DNA of 64,000 bases from Rhizobium sp. NXC14 (lineage in GTDB: Bacteria > Pseudomonadota > Alphaproteobacteria > Rhizobiales > Rhizobiaceae). How positions within the stretch are numbered: the stretch's first letter is position 1; every line of letters begins with the position of its first letter. Position numbers and translations under genes: made by a program. Below, in pieces: positions 18,944 through 29,365 of the stretch. Below the pieces are notes generated by a model. The model searched no databases, was not told the DNA's origin, and was given only the letters and a program-made list of their open reading frames with translations. The stretch covers positions 127,001-191,000 of the forward strand of contig NZ_CP021030.1 in assembly GCF_002117485.1 (NCBI RefSeq), read 5' to 3'.

Positions 18944-19406
18944 GAGGCGGGATGCTCTGCGGGGAAGGGGAGTATCCGACCTCTACAGCATTGGCCCGAA
19001 AATCGGAATCGATTTTCGGTAAGTCCGATGCGTAGATCTAAAGAGTGAGAGCGTCCTTTGCGCGCCCGAACGGACGCACGGCGCTCGAGCAGCAAGGCAA
19101 GCGCCGCCCGCTTTTCCGCATCCGGCCTTGCCGGATGCCCGAATCGCGAAGCTGCCAGTTCATCCGTGGTCAGCATCGCGCCGGTAAGATCGAAGGGGTC
19201 ATCCCTCGGGTGCCCGGCTGCAACTGAAAGCTGCTCATGCCGGTGTTCCTGCGAGTATTTCTAGATTTCGAAGATGACAGGGGCGTGACGAATGAGCGGC
19301 ACTTTTGCGAAGAAATAGATGCGCCATTCACCATTTGTCCTTCCAAACCGCGGAAATTTCGCTAAGACCGAACCCCGGCTATCACAAATCCGGGACCCCC
19401 CATTTC
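18944..19406. other. 463-bp intergenic region with two palindromes
   Basis: It separates the AEC permease from adenosine kinase. It holds a 10-bp-arm dyad CCGAAAATCG/CGATTTTCGG at 18996-19019 and a rhizobial palindrome at 19047-19086. Short open frames here lack ribosome sites and family resemblance, so I see no gene. Confidence 0.6.
18996..19086. repeat. Composite rhizobial palindromic element
   Basis: A dyad CCGAAAATCG...CGATTTTCGG followed about 27 bp later by GAGAGCGTCCTTTGCGCG...GGACGCACGGCGCTC. The second part is the reverse complement of the element at 14718. I recall this pair occurring many times in Rhizobium chromosomes. Confidence 0.7.
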
Positions 19407-20399
19407 ATGACAAGATTCGATGTTCTGACGGTCGGCAACGCAATCGTGGATATCATCGCCCGTTGCAACGATCAGTTCCTCATTGACAACCAGATCACGA
19501 AGGCGGCGATGAACCTCATCGACGCCGAACGCGCCGAACTCTTGTATTCACGCATGGGGCCGGCTCTCGAAGCCTCCGGCGGCAGCGCCGGCAACACGGC
19601 GGCGGGCGTTGCCAACCTCGGCGGCAGGGCGGCCTATTTCGGCAATGTCGCTGCAGATCAGCTAGGCGACATCTTCACCCACGACATTCGCGCCCAGGGC
19701 GTTCACTACCAGACGAAGCCGAAGGGCACCTTCCCGCCGACCGCGCGTTCGATGATCTTCGTCACCGAGGATGGCGAGCGTTCGATGAATACCTATCTCG
19801 GCGCCTGCGTCGAACTCGGTCCTGAGGATGTCGAGGCCGATGTCGTTGCCGATGCCAAGGTCACCTATTTCGAAGGTTATCTCTGGGATCCGCCGCGCGC
19901 CAAGGAGGCGATTCTCGACTGCGCCCGCATCGCCCATGAAAACGGCCGGGAAATGTCGATGACGCTGTCCGATAGTTTCTGCGTCGATCGGTACCGCGGC
20001 GAGTTCCTCGATCTGATGCGCTCCGGCAAGGTCGATATCGTCTTTGCCAATCGCCAGGAGGCGCTGTCGCTTTACGAGACCGACGATTTCGAAGAGGCGC
20101 TGAACAGGATCGCCGCTGACTGCAAGATCGCCGCCGTGACGATGAGCGAGAACGGCGCCGTCATCCTGAAGGGCCGGGAGCGTTATTACGTCGATGCGAT
20201 CATGATCCGGGAGGTTGTGGATACGACGGGTGCCGGCGACCTGTTTGCCTCCGGCTTCCTCTATGGCTACACGCAGAGACGGTCCCTCGAGGATTGCGGC
20301 AAGCTCGGTTGTCTCGCCGCCGGCATTGTCATCCAGCAGATCGGCCCGCGCCCGATGACCTCGCTTTCCGAGGCCGCCAAACAGGCGGGGCTTATTTGA
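19407..20399 (+). CDS. Adenosine kinase (PfkB family)
   Basis: A 330-residue PfkB-family sugar kinase of the adenosine-kinase-like group found in Alphaproteobacteria. It would phosphorylate adenosine (or a related nucleoside) to AMP. GGSAGNTAAGVANLGGRAAY is the N-terminal PfkB signature, and VVDTTGAGDLFASGFLYG carries the catalytic Asp in the GAGD anion hole. The ATG at 19407 gives the family start MTRFDVLTVGNAIVDI. Its stop overlaps the 3' end of the SH3 protein gene on the opposite strand by 8 bp. Confidence 0.92.
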   Translation: MTRFDVLTVGNAIVDIIARCNDQFLIDNQITKAAMNLIDAERAELLYSRMGPALEASGGSAGNTAAGVANLGGRAAYFGNVAADQLGDIFTHDIRAQGVHYQTKPKGTFPPTARSMIFVTEDGERSMNTYLGACVELGPEDVEADVVADAKVTYFEGYLWDPPRAKEAILDCARIAHENGREMSMTLSDSFCVDRYRGEFLDLMRSGKVDIVFANRQEALSLYETDDFEEALNRIAADCKIAAVTMSENGAVILKGRERYYVDAIMIREVVDTTGAGDLFASGFLYGYTQRRSLEDCGKLGCLAAGIVIQQIGPRPMTSLSEAAKQAGLI

Positions 20400-20931
20400 A
20401 GGCTTCGCCGGGATAGGCGCCCCAGATTTCCGACTGCGCCACCCAGCCCGCGGCGCCGTCGGTTTCTGCGTGGCACCAATCGCCGTTGCATTCGCCGATC
20501 GTCAGCATCACGCCGGGTTCCAGCTTGGCGACGATCGAGGCGGAGGGCTGCGCCTCACGGCGCAGATTGACATAGACGCCCTTGCCCTTCGTCTTCATCC
20601 AGGGCGCGGCGATCGCTGCGCGCTGCCCTGATAGCAGCGACTGATTGACCCAGCCTTCAGTACCATCGGCATCGCGGATGCGGCGCCAATTGTCGTATTC
20701 CTGGATGATTTCCACCGGAAGGCCGGATTTCAGATACATCCACGATACGGCGAAGTCCGTTCCCGGGCCGATGCGCAGGTTGACGCGCTTCGATTTCAAT
20801 GTGACGAAGCGCGGCAATGGCAGGCCGCTCGGCCCCTTGGCCGCCTGCGCATGAGCAAATTCTAAGGTTCCCATGGATGCGGCCAGAGCGATCGCAAGGG
20901 CGAGGCAGGACTTCAGGACTTTGCTGCGCAT
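20392..20931 (-). CDS. Exported SH3 domain-containing protein
   Basis: A 179-residue secreted protein. A signal peptide (MRSKVLKSCLALAIALAASM...FAHAQA) precedes two bacterial SH3 repeats (about 40-100 and 110-170), each with an RVNLRIGPG- or VNLRREA-type opening and a WV closing strand. Such domains usually bind cell-wall peptides. The function is unknown, probably envelope-associated. It is tail-to-tail with adenosine kinase and divergent from the hydroxyacid dehydrogenase gene. Confidence 0.88.
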   Translation of the reverse strand: MRSKVLKSCLALAIALAASMGTLEFAHAQAAKGPSGLPLPRFVTLKSKRVNLRIGPGTDFAVSWMYLKSGLPVEIIQEYDNWRRIRDADGTEGWVNQSLLSGQRAAIAAPWMKTKGKGVYVNLRREAQPSASIVAKLEPGVMLTIGECNGDWCHAETDGAAGWVAQSEIWGAYPGEAFK

Positions 20932-21115
20932 GGAGGCTTCCGTTTGCTCGAATTCGCGCCAGGCACGGCCTGCGCGCGGTCCGGGCTTTTACATTCCACG
21001 GCTGCACCACGAGTTTTGTTTGTCTTCGCGTGCGGGTCTGGTAGAAATTGCCCGGAACGGGAAAATTATCACCCCTCTTGGTTAAAGACCTCTGAACAAG
21101 GCACCGCAGGCAGCC

Positions 21116-22117
21116 ATGACAGCGAAGAAAAAACCGAAGGTCTACATCACCCGCAAGCTGCCGGATGCCGTCGAAACTCGAATGCGGGAGCTCTTCGATG
21201 CCGAGCTGAACATCGATGACACGCCGCGCTCCGTTCCCGAGCTCATTGCCGCTGTGCGGAATGCCGACGTGCTGGTGCCGACGGTCACCGATCGCATCGA
21301 TGCGGCGCTGATCGATGAGGCGGGACCGCAGATGAAGCTGATTGCCAGCTTCTCCAACGGCACCGACCACATCGACGTCGAGGCGGCGGCGCGCAAGGGC
21401 ATCACCGTCACCAACACGCCGAACGTCCTGACCGAGGACACTGCCGATATGACGATGGCACTGATTCTCGCGGTTCCGAGGCGGCTCGGCGAAGGGGCGC
21501 GGGTCCTGTCCGACAAGCCGGGCGAGTGGGCCGGCTGGTCTCCCACCTGGATGCTCGGCCGGCGCATTCACGGCAAGCGGATCGGCATCGTCGGCATGGG
21601 GCGAATCGGCACGGCGGTGGCCCGCCGCGCCAAGTCTTTTGGTCTTTCGATTCACTACCACAACCGCAAGCGCGTCAATCCGGCCGTCGAGGACGAGTTG
21701 GAGGCAACCTATTGGGAAAGTCTTGACCAGATGCTGGCCCGCGTCGACATCGTCTCGATCAACTGCCCCTCGACACCAGCAACCTTTCACCTGATTTCGG
21801 CGCGCCGCCTGGCGCTGCTGCAGCCGACTGCCTATCTCGTCAATACGGCGCGCGGCGACGTCGTCGATGAAACCCAGCTGATCAAATGCCTGAGAGAGGG
21901 CAAGATCGCCGGCGCCGGCCTCGACGTCTTCGAGAACGAGCCTGCCGTCAATCCGAAGCTCGTCAAGCTCGCCAATGAGGGCAAGGTCGTGCTGCTGCCG
22001 CATATGAGCTCGGCGACGATCGAAGGCCGGATCGACATGGGCGACAAGGTCATCATCAATATTCGCACCTTCATCGACGGCCACAGACCGCCGAATCGGG
22101 TGCTGCCTGGCCGCTGA
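21116..22117 (+). CDS. D-2-hydroxyacid dehydrogenase (glyoxylate/hydroxypyruvate reductase type)
   Basis: A 333-residue NAD(P)-dependent D-isomer-specific 2-hydroxyacid dehydrogenase, closest in style to D-glycerate dehydrogenase/GyaR. The Rossmann motif is GIVGMGRIGTAVARRAKSFG. The catalytic Arg sits in NTARGDVVDE, Glu in the FENEPAVNP segment and His in LLPHMSSAT. It would reduce glyoxylate or hydroxypyruvate in the cytoplasm. The start at 21116 (MTAKKKPKVYITRKLPD) has AAGGCACC upstream, a weak site. It ends 6 bp before the convergent GNAT gene. Confidence 0.92.
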   Translation: MTAKKKPKVYITRKLPDAVETRMRELFDAELNIDDTPRSVPELIAAVRNADVLVPTVTDRIDAALIDEAGPQMKLIASFSNGTDHIDVEAAARKGITVTNTPNVLTEDTADMTMALILAVPRRLGEGARVLSDKPGEWAGWSPTWMLGRRIHGKRIGIVGMGRIGTAVARRAKSFGLSIHYHNRKRVNPAVEDELEATYWESLDQMLARVDIVSINCPSTPATFHLISARRLALLQPTAYLVNTARGDVVDETQLIKCLREGKIAGAGLDVFENEPAVNPKLVKLANEGKVVLLPHMSSATIEGRIDMGDKVIINIRTFIDGHRPPNRVLPGR

Positions 22118-22123
22118 TGCGCG

Positions 22124-22597
22124 TCAGCGTATAAGGCTCTTCCGCATCTCGACGAAGGTCGTCCTGGTGAAACCGGGATGCGCCTTCTCGGCGGTTCTGG
22201 AAAATCCCCATGCGGCAAAGACGGCGTGATTGTCGGTAAGCTCGATGCGTGTCTCCAGCCGCAGGGCGGCAAGGCCGAATTCTGCAGCCGTCTCCTCGGC
22301 AACTGCCAGCAAACGCCTGCCGAGGCCCTTGCCTTGCGCTGCCGGCAAAACGGCGAGCTTGCCGACATAGAGACAATCGGCCTCCGGCCGCAGAAACAGG
22401 CAGCCGGTCAGTTTGCCATCGTCGATGACGACATGGCCGATCTCGGCCTCAGCCTTTGCTGCCAGCGTTTCCGCCGTGAGACCGAGCGCCGAGGATGGCG
22501 GATCGATCCTGCCATTCATCGAAGCGAAGGCTGTGAGGATGAGGGCGAGCAGTTCGTCCCAGCGCGTGAAGTTCTGGTCGAGGCGGATAATCCTCAT
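22124..22597 (-). CDS. GNAT-family N-acetyltransferase
   Basis: A 157-residue acetyltransferase. Motif A reads LAVLPAAQGKGLGRRLLAVA, with the Q/R-x-x-G-x-G/A acetyl-CoA loop, and motif B contains LRLETRIELTDNHAVFAAWGF. The acceptor is unknown. The ATG at 22597 overlaps the stop of the MoeB-like gene by four bases, so recF, the MoeB-like gene and this gene form one coupled minus-strand unit. Confidence 0.9.
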   Translation of the reverse strand: MRIIRLDQNFTRWDELLALILTAFASMNGRIDPPSSALGLTAETLAAKAEAEIGHVVIDDGKLTGCLFLRPEADCLYVGKLAVLPAAQGKGLGRRLLAVAEETAAEFGLAALRLETRIELTDNHAVFAAWGFSRTAEKAHPGFTRTTFVEMRKSLIR

Positions 22598-23427
22598 CCG
22601 GCCTGCCTGGCGCGGCGGCGCTTATAGCGTACGGTTTCGAACCGGGCCGAGAGTGCGTCGTAAAGCAGCAGCTGCCCGATCAGCGGTTCGCCGGCGCCGG
22701 TGATGAGCTTGATCGCCTCCATTGCCATCATCGTGCCGATGACGCCGGTGAGCGCGCCGATAATGCCGGCTTCAGCGCAGCTGGGAATCAGCCCCGCCGG
22801 AGGCGCCTCGGGAAACAGGTCGCGATAGCCTGGGTTGGGCGCTCCGTCCTCGGCCGTCTCATAAGGTTTTAGCACGGTCAGTGAACCGTCGAAACGACCG
22901 ACGGCGCCGGTGACGAGCGGGATACGTGCTTCCTCCGCCGCATCGGCCGCGGCATAACGCGTATCGAAGTTGTCGGAGCCGTCGATCAGGAAATCGAAGC
23001 CGGATAATTGACGCCGGGCAGTCTCGCGAGAAAAGCGTTCCTCGAAGCGGACGAGCCGGACATGCGGGTTGAGCCTGGCAATTGCCAAGGCGGCGCTTTC
23101 GGTTTTCAGCTCGCCGATCGTGCCGGAATCATGAATCACTTGGCGCTGCAGATTGGACAGCGACACCCGGTCGTCGTCGACGATGCCGAGCGTGCCGATA
23201 CCGGCGGCGGCGAGATATTGCAGGATCGGCGCACCGAGCCCCCCGGCGCCGATCACCAGCACACGGGCGGCTTTGAGTTTCTGCTGGCCTGCGCCGCCGA
23301 TTTCGGGGAGCAGGATATGGCGTTGATACCGGGCGATTTCATCGGGGCTGAGAGGTTCCATGGCGGCGATCGTAGCATGGCCGCCGACATCGGCAAAAGC
23401 GACATCGGGAAAAGCTGTCTCCCTCAT
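22594..23427 (-). CDS. moeB: HesA/MoeB/ThiF-family adenylyltransferase
   Basis: An E1-like enzyme that adenylates the C-terminal glycine of MoaD- or ThiS-type sulfur carriers. The core begins LSPDEIARYQRHILLPEIGG. The nucleotide loop is VIGAGGLGAPILQYLAAAGI, and RQVIHDSGTIG and DGSDNFDTRY are family signatures. The zinc CxxC pairs of E. coli MoeB are not evident. The ATG at 23427 overlaps the recF stop and follows GGAAGGG, giving 277 residues. The ATG at 23361 (MEPLSPDEIARY) gives the more standard 255-residue length but a weak ribosome site. MoeB versus ThiF cannot be settled from sequence alone. Confidence 0.88.
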   Translation of the reverse strand: MRETAFPDVAFADVGGHATIAAMEPLSPDEIARYQRHILLPEIGGAGQQKLKAARVLVIGAGGLGAPILQYLAAAGIGTLGIVDDDRVSLSNLQRQVIHDSGTIGELKTESAALAIARLNPHVRLVRFEERFSRETARRQLSGFDFLIDGSDNFDTRYAAADAAEEARIPLVTGAVGRFDGSLTVLKPYETAEDGAPNPGYRDLFPEAPPAGLIPSCAEAGIIGALTGVIGTMMAMEAIKLITGAGEPLIGQLLLYDALSARFETVRYKRRRARQAG

Positions 23428-24548
23428 CCCAACACCCTTCCGTCCGCAACCGTAAAGAACTGCGCCCTGTCGCCGAGGGCCGAGAACATTCCCCGATCCG
23501 TTCCGGTCATGAAGGCCTGACCTCCCAGTCCGTCGATAAGGTCGAACAGCGCGGCGCGCCTGTTCTCGTCGAGATGCGCAGCGATCTCGTCGAGCAGCAG
23601 GATCGGCGCATGACCGGTGAGATTGCCGACGAGTCGCGCATGGGCAAGCACCAAGCCGACAAGCAGCGCTTTCTGTTCGCCGGTGGAACACCGCTCCGCC
23701 TCCATCGCCTTTTCGCGGTGGTGTACGATGAGGTCGGTCCGGTGCGGGCCCTCCAGCGTGCGCCCTGCGCCGGCATCGCGGTAACGGCTCTCGGCGAGCA
23801 TCGCCGCGTAGTCGTCCTCGAGGTCGACCGATGGCCGCGAGAACTGGCCGTCCATGAAGCCTGAGAGCTGCAGCGAGGCTGACGGGAAAGGCGAACTCTC
23901 CAGTGTTTCCTCGGTCAGTCGGGTCAAGAGGCCGAGCATCTCCTGGCGGGCGAGCGCCATGGCGATGCCGAGGCTAGCCATCTGTTCTTCGATACCGGCA
24001 AGCCAGGAAGGGTCGAAGCGACCTTCGTCCAGCAGCTTGTTGCGGCTGCGCATGGCGTGCTCGAAATCGCTCGCGCGGCGGCCGTGGGCGGGATCGAGCG
24101 ACAGCACTAGGCGGTCGAGAAAGCGTCGGCGGTCGGCGGAGGCGCCGGTGAAGAGCCCATCCATCGCCGGTGTCAGCCAGAGAAGACGCAGATGATCGGT
24201 CAGCTCGTCGGCGGTCTTAGCCGGGGTGCCGTTGATCCGAAGCCGGCGGGCTGTAGTGTCCTCGCCCGTTTCTATGCCGGTTCCGATCTCGACTTCGCCC
24301 TCCATGCCGTCAAGCGCCGCGAAGATCGAAAAGCCGCCGGCCGCGCCGACGCGGGTAATGTCGCGATAGGCGGCTCGGCGCAGACCGCGGCCGGGCGAAA
24401 GCAGCGAGACCGCCTCCATGAGATTGGTCTTGCCGGCGCCATTGTCTCCGGTCAGCACGGCATGCCGACCATCGAGACTAAGGCTCGCGGCGGCATAATT
24501 GCGGAAGTCTGTCAGCTTCAGACGGGAAAGAGAAACCTTATGCGGCAT
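23424..24548 (-). CDS. recF: DNA replication and repair protein RecF
   Basis: A 374-residue SMC-like ATPase that with RecOR loads RecA at single-strand gaps. The N-terminal strand LSRLKLTDFRNYAAASL leads into Walker A GDNGAGKTNL. The ABC-type signature region is STGEQKALLVGLVLAHARL and Walker B is ILLLDEIAAHLD. The ATG at 24548 gives the family start MPHKVSLSRLKLTDFRN; longer upstream sequence in the frame does not match. It is not beside dnaA-dnaN here, as is common in Rhizobiales. Confidence 0.95.
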   Translation of the reverse strand: MPHKVSLSRLKLTDFRNYAAASLSLDGRHAVLTGDNGAGKTNLMEAVSLLSPGRGLRRAAYRDITRVGAAGGFSIFAALDGMEGEVEIGTGIETGEDTTARRLRINGTPAKTADELTDHLRLLWLTPAMDGLFTGASADRRRFLDRLVLSLDPAHGRRASDFEHAMRSRNKLLDEGRFDPSWLAGIEEQMASLGIAMALARQEMLGLLTRLTEETLESSPFPSASLQLSGFMDGQFSRPSVDLEDDYAAMLAESRYRDAGAGRTLEGPHRTDLIVHHREKAMEAERCSTGEQKALLVGLVLAHARLVGNLTGHAPILLLDEIAAHLDENRRAALFDLIDGLGGQAFMTGTDRGMFSALGDRAQFFTVADGRVLG

Positions 24549-24931
24549 TGCGTATCCGGGTTCGTGAAGCGTGACAGCTAAGCCGAAGCGGCGCAGTTGG
24601 CAAGCGCGCCGCTTCGCGCCGCGGATCGCGCGCACTTTACCAGAAGCATCGCAAACACGATCGATTCCGGAACTTTTCGGTACCGTTTTTCCCGAATTCT
24701 GGAAAAATACAACCGCATCAGAGGCCTCCGACATTGGGAGTCCTCACCGACGACGGTCACCGTCGGGGTTCTCGGATAGCCTGTATAGCAGGGCTTCTGC
24801 GACTTTCCTCGATGGCTGCTGACGTAACGTAATGCCCAGAAAAAGTCGGTTGAATTTTGCAACTGTCGGGTTGCGTTATCCCGGGAAAACGATATGGTGA
24901 ACAAAAGGTTCATGTATAAGAGAGTGGTGAA
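24549..24931. other. 383-bp intergenic region between recF and the XRE gene
   Basis: A divergent promoter region. It contains a compact dyad CGACGGT-C-ACCGTCG at 24751-24765, a plausible regulator site about 165 bp before the XRE gene. No gene or RNA is evident. Confidence 0.5.
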
Positions 24932-25297
24932 GTGCCAGATCCGGTCGATATCATTGTTGGTCGCAACATCAGACAGCTTCGCGCCATTCGTCGTGTTTCC
25001 CAGCTCGAGCTTGGTGAAGCACTCGGACTGACTTTTCAGCAGATCCAGAAATATGAAAAGGGGACGAACCGCGTTTCAGCCAGCAAGCTGCATCAGATCG
25101 CGGTTTTTCTCGGCGTCGAGATCTCCGCCCTCTTCGAGGGGACGGATATATCGGAATTCGGCGGCCGTATCGAACTCAGCCCTGATGCCTATGCCCTTGC
25201 GCTGAGCTACGACAAGCTGAACTCGGCTGCGGGCAAGGAAGCGGTCAAGACCATCCTTACACTCATGAGCGGCGACGTGGTCGAGAGCGCCGCCTGA
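24932..25297 (+). CDS. XRE-family helix-turn-helix transcriptional regulator
   Basis: A 121-residue regulator with a Cro/CI-type HTH at about residues 8-65 ([39 protein letters not shown]) and a short helical C-terminus. It resembles the small chromosomal XRE proteins of rhizobia that act as global repressors (for example the PraR type), but orthology is not established. The start is the GTG at 24932 with only a weak ribosome site (GAGAGTGGTGA). It is monocistronic as far as visible. Confidence 0.88.
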   Translation: MPDPVDIIVGRNIRQLRAIRRVSQLELGEALGLTFQQIQKYEKGTNRVSASKLHQIAVFLGVEISALFEGTDISEFGGRIELSPDAYALALSYDKLNSAAGKEAVKTILTLMSGDVVESAA

Positions 25298-25413
25298 CTC
25301 AGCCGAAGCGGTCAGATGATCGCGGAAAAGAAACACTTCTTCAGACAGGGACGATCATCGAATCATGTCGGGCTTGTCCGTAGCAGTAGACGCATTTCGC
25401 GACGCCTGGTGAA

Positions 25414-25614
25414 TCAGTGAATCTCGCACCCATGCAACGCCGTCAGCAGGTCGTCCTGCGTCTGGTGGCCGGCGTGGTAGAGGTCGATCGCGATACTGGC
25501 GATGGAAAGGCCCTGCTGGCTGCGAAGCTTGATATTGCGCTCGGCACACCATGTGTAGATTGCGCCGGCGAGAACGTCGACATCTTCGGACTGAGAGGAA
25601 AAGGCTGGCGCCAT
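25414..25614 (-). CDS. Small hypothetical protein (66 aa)
   Basis: A predicted 66-residue soluble protein that begins MAPAFSSQSEDVDVLAGAIY and ends LTALHGCEIH, with an amphipathic helical look and a tail rich in His, Asp and Gln. No recognised domain. I prefer the ATG at 25614 to longer frames because the extra N-terminal sequence overlaps a rhizobial palindrome (25645-25684) and is Arg-rich. Codon composition is like the neighbours, so it is probably real. Function unknown. Confidence 0.6.
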   Translation of the reverse strand: MAPAFSSQSEDVDVLAGAIYTWCAERNIKLRSQQGLSIASIAIDLYHAGHQTQDDLLTALHGCEIH

Positions 25615-25644
25615 GATGGATACTCTTGCTTCGTGGTCCCCGTT

Positions 25645-25684
25645 AGAGCGTCTGCATCCAAATGGGACGCGCCGGAAACGCTCT
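25645..25684. repeat. Palindromic intergenic element
   Basis: AGAGCGT...ACGCTCT enclose a GC-rich interior (GGGACGCGCCGG). It resembles the other rhizobial palindromes in this window in layout but is more divergent. Confidence 0.5.
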
Positions 25685-25896
25685 GTCGCTCTGAAACTGC
25701 GCATCACCCTCCTGACATCGATGCCGAGATCCTGGGTCATGCGCTGACGGCAGAGATTGGAGTCATTTTAAAAACTTGCAAGCGGCATCATCTGGCTGCG
25801 TTAACGCAAGTTCCTGTTCCGATCCGGCGCCGTGTCGATCTGGAACAGATCGCCCGGCATGAACTACCCATGTCTCAAATCAGGATTTGCGCGAGC

Positions 25897-25927
25897 AAAA
25901 AAAGCCGGAGACGTTTCATCCCCGGCT
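25897..25927 (-). terminator. Intrinsic terminator of dnaJ
   Basis: On the minus strand AGCCGG and CCGGCT pair around a 13-nt loop and are followed by seven T residues. It lies 26 bp after the dnaJ stop. Confidence 0.85.
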
Positions 25928-25953
25928 CTCGCGATTGCGTATCGATCGACCGC

Positions 25954-27081
25954 TCAGCCTTCGAAGAATTCCTTCATCCGGGCAAAGAAGCCGGTCGACT
26001 CGGGATTGTTCTCCTTGGAGGAAATCTGCTCGAATTCCTGCAGCAATTCGCGCTGACGCTTGGTGAGCTTTTGTGGTGTCTCGATCTGGATCTGGATATA
26101 CAGGTCGCCTGTCTGCGCCGAACGCAGCACCGGCATACCCTTGCCCTTGAGACGGAACTGTTTGCCGGCCTGCGTGCCCTCAGGCACGCTGACGCGCGAT
26201 TTGGTGCCGTCGAGCGTCGCGACATCGAAGGTTCCGCCAAGAGCCGCCGTCGTCATGGAGATAGGCACCGCACAATAGAGATCGGCTCCATCGCGCTGGT
26301 AGAATTCGTGCGGCTTCACCGACAGGAAGATATAGAGATCGCCGGCCGGTCCGCCGCGAGCCCCGGCCTCGCCCTCGCCCTGCAGGCGGATGCGCGTGCC
26401 ATCCTCGATGCCGGCGGGAATATTGACCGAGAGCGAACGTTCTTCCGTCACCCGGCCCTGGCCGTGGCACTTCGGGCACGGATCGGGAATGATCTGGCCG
26501 CGGCCGTGGCAGGTCGGGCAGGTCCTCTCGATCGAGAAGAAGCCCTGGGCTGCGCGCACGCGCCCCGAGCCCTGGCAGGTGCCGCAGTTCTTCGGCTGGG
26601 TGCCGGGCTTGGCGCCCGAACCTGAACAGACGTCGCAAGTGATGGAGGTGGGAACGCGGATTTGCGCCGTCTTTCCCGAGAAAGCCTCTTCCAGCGTTAT
26701 TTCCATGTTGTAACGGAGATCGGCGCCGCGCTCGCGGCCTCCGGCAGAGCGCTGACGCGCCCGGCCGCCGCCCATCATCTCGCCGAAAATATCCTCGAAG
26801 ATGTCGGAGAAGCCGCCACCGGCAAAGCCACCGCCACCGCCGCCCATGCCGCCATGTTCGAAGGCCGCATGGCCATAACGATCATAGGCTGCCCGCTTTT
26901 GCGGGTCCTTGAGCATCTCGTAGGCTTCGTTGATTTCCTTGAACTTCCGTTCGGCTTCCTTGTCATCCGGGTTCTTGTCCGGATGATATTTCATTGCCAG
27001 CTTTCGGAAGGCGCTCTTCAGCTCTTTCTCGTCCGCCGATTTGGCTACACCCAGAGTTTCGTAAAAGTCCGCTTTTGCCAT
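25954..27081 (-). CDS. dnaJ: Molecular chaperone DnaJ
   Basis: The 375-residue Hsp40 co-chaperone that stimulates DnaK ATPase activity and delivers substrates. It has a J domain (1-70, with HPD in [11 protein letters not shown]), a Gly/Phe-rich linker (about 77-105), four CxxCxGxG zinc repeats ([32 protein letters not shown]) and a C-terminal substrate-binding region. It follows dnaK by 85 bp on the same strand and is probably read from the heat-shock promoter upstream of dnaK. A strong terminator follows. Confidence 0.98.
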   Translation of the reverse strand: MAKADFYETLGVAKSADEKELKSAFRKLAMKYHPDKNPDDKEAERKFKEINEAYEMLKDPQKRAAYDRYGHAAFEHGGMGGGGGGFAGGGFSDIFEDIFGEMMGGGRARQRSAGGRERGADLRYNMEITLEEAFSGKTAQIRVPTSITCDVCSGSGAKPGTQPKNCGTCQGSGRVRAAQGFFSIERTCPTCHGRGQIIPDPCPKCHGQGRVTEERSLSVNIPAGIEDGTRIRLQGEGEAGARGGPAGDLYIFLSVKPHEFYQRDGADLYCAVPISMTTAALGGTFDVATLDGTKSRVSVPEGTQAGKQFRLKGKGMPVLRSAQTGDLYIQIQIETPQKLTKRQRELLQEFEQISSKENNPESTGFFARMKEFFEG

Positions 27082-27166
27082 TAAGGATTAAACCCCGGAA
27101 ATGGATTTCCGGCTGCCATGGTGAGCAGCCGGATCAGGTGTTGAAGCATAACCACGCCGCCGCGGA

Positions 27167-29083
<1,917 letters not shown>

Positions 29084-29194
29084 GTCATTCTCTCCTTGAA
29101 GCAAGCTGTCGGAACCCCCAGAAGGCATTTCCCTGACAGCCCCTTACGGGATGGGTCTACTTGCGATTACGCAATCGTGATTGCGGTGATGCGG

Positions 29195-29226
29195 CGTATA
29201 TAAGGAGCGGTTTTCTCGACTGCAAG
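29195..29226 (-). promoter_or_regulatory. RpoH (sigma-32) heat-shock promoter of dnaK
   Basis: The minus strand reads CTTG, 18 nt, CTTATATACG. This fits the alphaproteobacterial heat-shock consensus CTTG-N17/18-CYTATNTNNG at every defined position. The predicted start near 29188 leaves a leader of about 105 nt before dnaK. Confidence 0.8.
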
Positions 29227-29365
29227 GCGGGAAATGGCCCCGAATCCGGCAAAACGAATGTGTTGCCTTCAATTTTCGCAGCAGCCGGGAAAGAGGCCGC
29301 CCGATCCGCGTAAAGCGTACTATTTCTAGGATAGATAGCTTGCGCCGGGAATGCAGCACGGAATC

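Larger units (their letters stand above)
25615..25953. other. 339-bp region holding a palindrome and the dnaJ terminator
   Basis: It contains a dyad with arms AGAGCGT/ACGCTCT (25645-25684) and, at its right end, the intrinsic terminator of dnaJ. I see no convincing gene. Confidence 0.5.

Noticed and set aside
19045..19264. Short plus-strand frames in the AEC-adenosine kinase gap
   Set aside because: They overlap a palindromic repeat, have no ribosome site and no family resemblance.
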